From Sulfitobacter geojensis (lineage in GTDB: Bacteria; Pseudomonadota; Alphaproteobacteria; Rhodobacterales; Rhodobacteraceae): 64,000 nucleotides of DNA. This document shows, one piece after another, positions 63,328-64,000 of the stretch. The position numbers and the translations under genes are program-made. The stretch spans positions 992,001-1,056,000 of the forward strand of contig NZ_JASE01000005.1 of the NCBI RefSeq assembly GCF_000622325.1. The letters run 5' to 3'. The notes under the pieces are model-generated. The model did no database searches. It was given only the letters and a program-made list of their open reading frames with translations, and was not told the origin of the DNA. Position 1 is the stretch's first letter; each line of letters begins with the position of its first letter.

Positions 63328-64000
63328 ATGACCACCAAAGTAGCAATTAACGGATTTGGCCGCATTGGACGATGCACCCTACGGGCTGTTTTCGAAAGCG
63401 GGCGCAAGGACATAGAGGTTGTTGCAATCAACGATCTGGCTCCGGTCGACCATCTGGCGCATCTGCTGAAATACGACTCGGTACATGGCACTTTCCAGCG
63501 CGACGTTTCCGTTAAAGGGGACACGCTGGTCATCGACGGTCATGAAATCCGCCTGACGGCAATGCCCAATCCGGCAGAACTGCCATGGGGCGATGTGGAT
63601 GTGGCGCTGGAATGCACGGGCCGCTTTAACAGCCGCGATCAGGCGGCAGCACATCTGGAAAACGGATCGAAACGCGTGCTGGTATCGGCACCCGCGTCCA
63701 AGGCGGACCGCACGGTCGTTTACGGTGTAAACCACGATGAACTGACCGGCGATGATGTGGTCGTTTCGAATGCGTCCTGCACAACGAACTGTCTTGCTCC
63801 GGTTGCCAAGGTTCTGGATGATGCCTTTGGCCTGACCACCGGCTACATGACTACGATCCACGCCTATACCGGCGATCAGCCCTCCCATGACCGTGACCAT
63901 TCCGACCTTTATCGCGCACGCGCCTGCGCGCTTTCGATGATCCCGACGTCAACCGGCGCTGCGCGGGCGATCTCGCTGGTGCTGCCGCATCTTGAGGGCC
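63328..64000 (+). CDS. gap: Glyceraldehyde-3-phosphate dehydrogenase, 5' part
   Basis: The window end cuts this gene after 224 codons. It opens MTTKVAINGFGRIGRCTLRA (NAD fold). The catalytic Cys151 lies in NASCTTNCLAPV, followed by TIHAYTGDQPSHDRDHSDLYRA (abridged here for position only) and STGAARAISLVLP. An AAGGAG site precedes the ATG. It is the phosphorylating type I enzyme of glycolysis or gluconeogenesis. The perfect LacI-type palindrome upstream suggests carbon-source control. Confidence 0.96.
   Translation, partial: MTTKVAINGFGRIGRCTLRAVFESGRKDIEVVAINDLAPVDHLAHLLKYDSVHGTFQRDVSVKGDTLVIDGHEIRLTAMPNPAELPWGDVDVALECTGRFNSRDQAAAHLENGSKRVLVSAPASKADRTVVYGVNHDELTGDDVVVSNASCTTNCLAPVAKVLDDAFGLTTGYMTTIHAYTGDQPSHDRDHSDLYRARACALSMIPTSTGAARAISLVLPHLEG

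Overview
The window is GC-rich, densely packed bacterial chromosomal DNA. It carries a complete periplasmic Sox thiosulfate-oxidation locus, a glycerol-type ABC binding protein, a 60-residue membrane protein of the kind often labelled CTP synthetase in Rhodobacterales, many ABC transporters and LacI-, ArsR- and IclR-type control elements. Together these point to a marine alphaproteobacterium of the Roseobacter group (Rhodobacteraceae), with Sulfitobacter-like genera as good candidates. The species cannot be fixed from the sequence alone. I saw no rRNA, tRNA, CRISPR array, insertion sequence or prophage.

Layout. Positions 77-1798 hold a GlpV-like binding protein. Positions 1855-4094 hold a GlxA-type AraC regulator divergent from an MFS transporter, with a long dyad between them. 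Positions 4176-19443 are the sulfur-oxidation region. It contains two exported metallo-beta-lactamase-fold proteins (SoxG/SoxH-like), a YeeE/SoxT transporter, a DUF302 protein, soxXYZABCDEF and soxVW on the minus strand, and soxS, soxR and a second soxT on the plus strand. A shared 19-base motif lies in the soxS/soxV gap, in the soxW/soxX gap and in front of the SoxG/SoxH-like pair, which suggests one SoxR regulon. Next come a lytic transglycosylase, lepA, an RTX/DUF4214 secreted protein and a PhnA-like protein.

Positions 25377-31379 are a tight six-gene minus-strand operon: four glycosyltransferases, a histidine phosphatase and a polysaccharide-deacetylase-like protein. It has no obvious described function. 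It is followed by a large MscS-type channel, an exported MBL protein and a four-gene peptide/oligosaccharide-type ABC importer (35019-40864). Positions 41696-50941 are an IclR-controlled beta-oxidation cluster that resembles the pim (pimelate/dicarboxylate) operon.

The most unusual gene is at 52755-55958. It encodes a self-sufficient BhbA-type reductive dehalogenase with its own flavin/NAD/2Fe-2S reductase, and it is translationally coupled to a UDP-glucuronate-epimerase-type gene followed by rpe. The right end carries a class IV aminotransferase, glycerate 2-kinase, UDP-glucose dehydrogenase, a VOC-cupin fusion, a glyoxylate/hydroxypyruvate-reductase-type dehydrogenase, a FutA/FbpA iron-binding protein and the 5' part of gap, which sits behind a perfect LacI-type palindrome.

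The sox genes would work together as follows. SoxT proteins may import sulfur compounds or relay a signal, and SoxR (Cys42/Cys108) would sense sulfane sulfur. SoxV and SoxS/SoxW would deliver reductant to periplasmic thiols. SoxYZ would carry the substrate while SoxAX, SoxB and SoxCD oxidise it, with SoxE and SoxF as electron-transfer accessories. All functions are read from sequence motifs and gene order; no database search was run.
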